NCBI GenBank assembly: GCA_000437555.1
Contig: FR901023.1
Coordinates: 48,266-53,346 of the forward strand
DNA: 5,081 nucleotides
Source: Acidaminococcus sp. CAG:917
Lineage (GTDB): Bacteria; Bacillota; Clostridia; Christensenellales; CAG-917
Direction of reading: 5' to 3'
In this document: positions 4,595 to 5,081 of the stretch, one piece after another
Numbering within the stretch: position 1 is the first letter of the stretch
How the letters are laid out: each line of letters starts with the position of its first letter
The notes under the pieces: generated by a model
The model's database searches: none
What the model was told of the DNA's origin: nothing
Seen by the model: the letters and a program-made list of their open reading frames with translations, nothing else
Translations under genes and position numbers: made by a program

Positions 4595-5081
4595 TTAAAT
4601 TGCATATTTGTTGTAAGGAACAAAAATATGTTCGGTAACGGTCAATCCCGTCGGATAGGTAATATAAGGCAATACGCCTATATCCTTTCCGCTCGACGTA
4701 TCCACTTTCTGAATGACGGGCTGTGCGACAATCTTTTTCAAATCCTCTGTGGAGAGCGATGCAGACGGGCTGTAACCTATCGGTATTGCGCCCTCTCTTA
4801 AAACGTATTCGCGGTTGACAAGCTGAGCGTCATCTTCGCTATACAGTCTAACGGGCTGAGTGGTATAGCTATAAAAATACCACTCGCGCATTGCGTTGTG
4901 TCCGCCCGAAAAAACTATCGATACGTTTTGGTATTGCGGAATGACAACCGAATATGCGCACTCGGTCATCAATTCCTTTTCAAGCGAGCCTTCTCTTCCT
5001 ATTACCATATACGGAACTACTCCCACTTCGCTGTTGACGTAAAACTCGACTACACCGCCGCTTATCTTTTTATAATACTGA
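4595..5081 (-). CDS. Unrecognised protein, C-terminal part (start outside the window)
   Basis: The frame is open from the right edge to TAA at 4595-4597, giving about 161 residues. Translation continues upstream of the GTG at 5026 without a stop (…QYYKKISGGVVEFYVNSEVG…), so that GTG is an internal valine and the gene is cut by the window edge. I do not recognise the family. The visible part is rich in Val, Ile, Tyr and Ser with alternating hydrophobic residues, suggesting a mainly beta fold. Notable patches are FSGGHNAMREWYFYSYTTQPVRL in the middle and DIGVLPYITYPTGLTVTEHIFVP near the end. There is no transmembrane-like segment, no cysteine cluster and no catalytic motif I can name. It lies upstream of PEPCK on the same strand, with about 410 nt between them, so co-transcription is not indicated. 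Confidence 0.75.
   Translation of the reverse strand, partial: QYYKKISGGVVEFYVNSEVGVVPYMVIGREGSLEKELMTECAYSVVIPQYQNVSIVFSGGHNAMREWYFYSYTTQPVRLYSEDDAQLVNREYVLREGAIPIGYSPSASLSTEDLKKIVAQPVIQKVDTSSGKDIGVLPYITYPTGLTVTEHIFVPYNKYAI

Noticed and set aside
5024..5026. GTG at 5026 as the start of the right-hand gene
   Set aside because: The same frame stays open to the window edge with plausible protein sequence and there is no ribosome site before the GTG, so it is an internal valine.

Overview
The window carries three protein-coding loci, all on the minus strand, separated by AT-rich intergenic DNA. The Shine-Dalgarno sequence in front of the phosphoenolpyruvate carboxykinase gene (GGAGG), the TTGACA/TATTAT promoter at the left end, the short stem-loop plus T-run terminators, and ordinary TAA/TGA stops point to a Gram-positive, low-GC type bacterium. 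An anaerobic Clostridia-like fermenter is my best guess. That assignment is inference; no rRNA or tRNA gene is present to settle it.

Reading in the direction of transcription (right to left): (1) 4595-5081 is the C-terminal part of an unrecognised protein whose start lies beyond the right edge. (2) 4182-4594 is about 400 bp of AT-rich DNA with a candidate terminator, several inverted repeats, and a structured leader for the next gene. (3) 2390-4181 encodes GTP-dependent phosphoenolpyruvate carboxykinase (PEPCK), but the frame is broken by an exact 19-bp tandem duplication at 2842-2880. Removing one copy restores a 590-residue enzyme of normal length with all the expected motifs. A strong intrinsic terminator follows at 2354-2388. 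(4) 602-2233 encodes a 543-residue AMP-forming acyl-CoA synthetase of the medium-chain/acetyl-CoA synthetase-like type, closed by a second strong terminator at 547-581. (5) 1-546 has no gene I can support, but it holds a consensus-like leftward promoter at 219-247 whose target lies at or beyond the left edge.

PEPCK interconverts oxaloacetate and PEP at the junction of glycolysis/gluconeogenesis and the C4-acid branch. The acyl-CoA synthetase activates a carboxylic acid at the cost of ATP. The two could serve the same carbon-assimilation or fermentation programme, but the terminator between them argues against one simple operon.

The most notable feature is the 19-bp duplication. It falls on the alanine-rich codons of the mobile omega-loop lid that closes over the PEPCK active site, and it puts the guanine-binding C-terminal part out of frame. 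It may be a real inactivating mutation, a reversible slippage site, or a sequencing/assembly error; the sequence alone cannot decide. I did not find a recognisable new defence, mobile or RNA system here.
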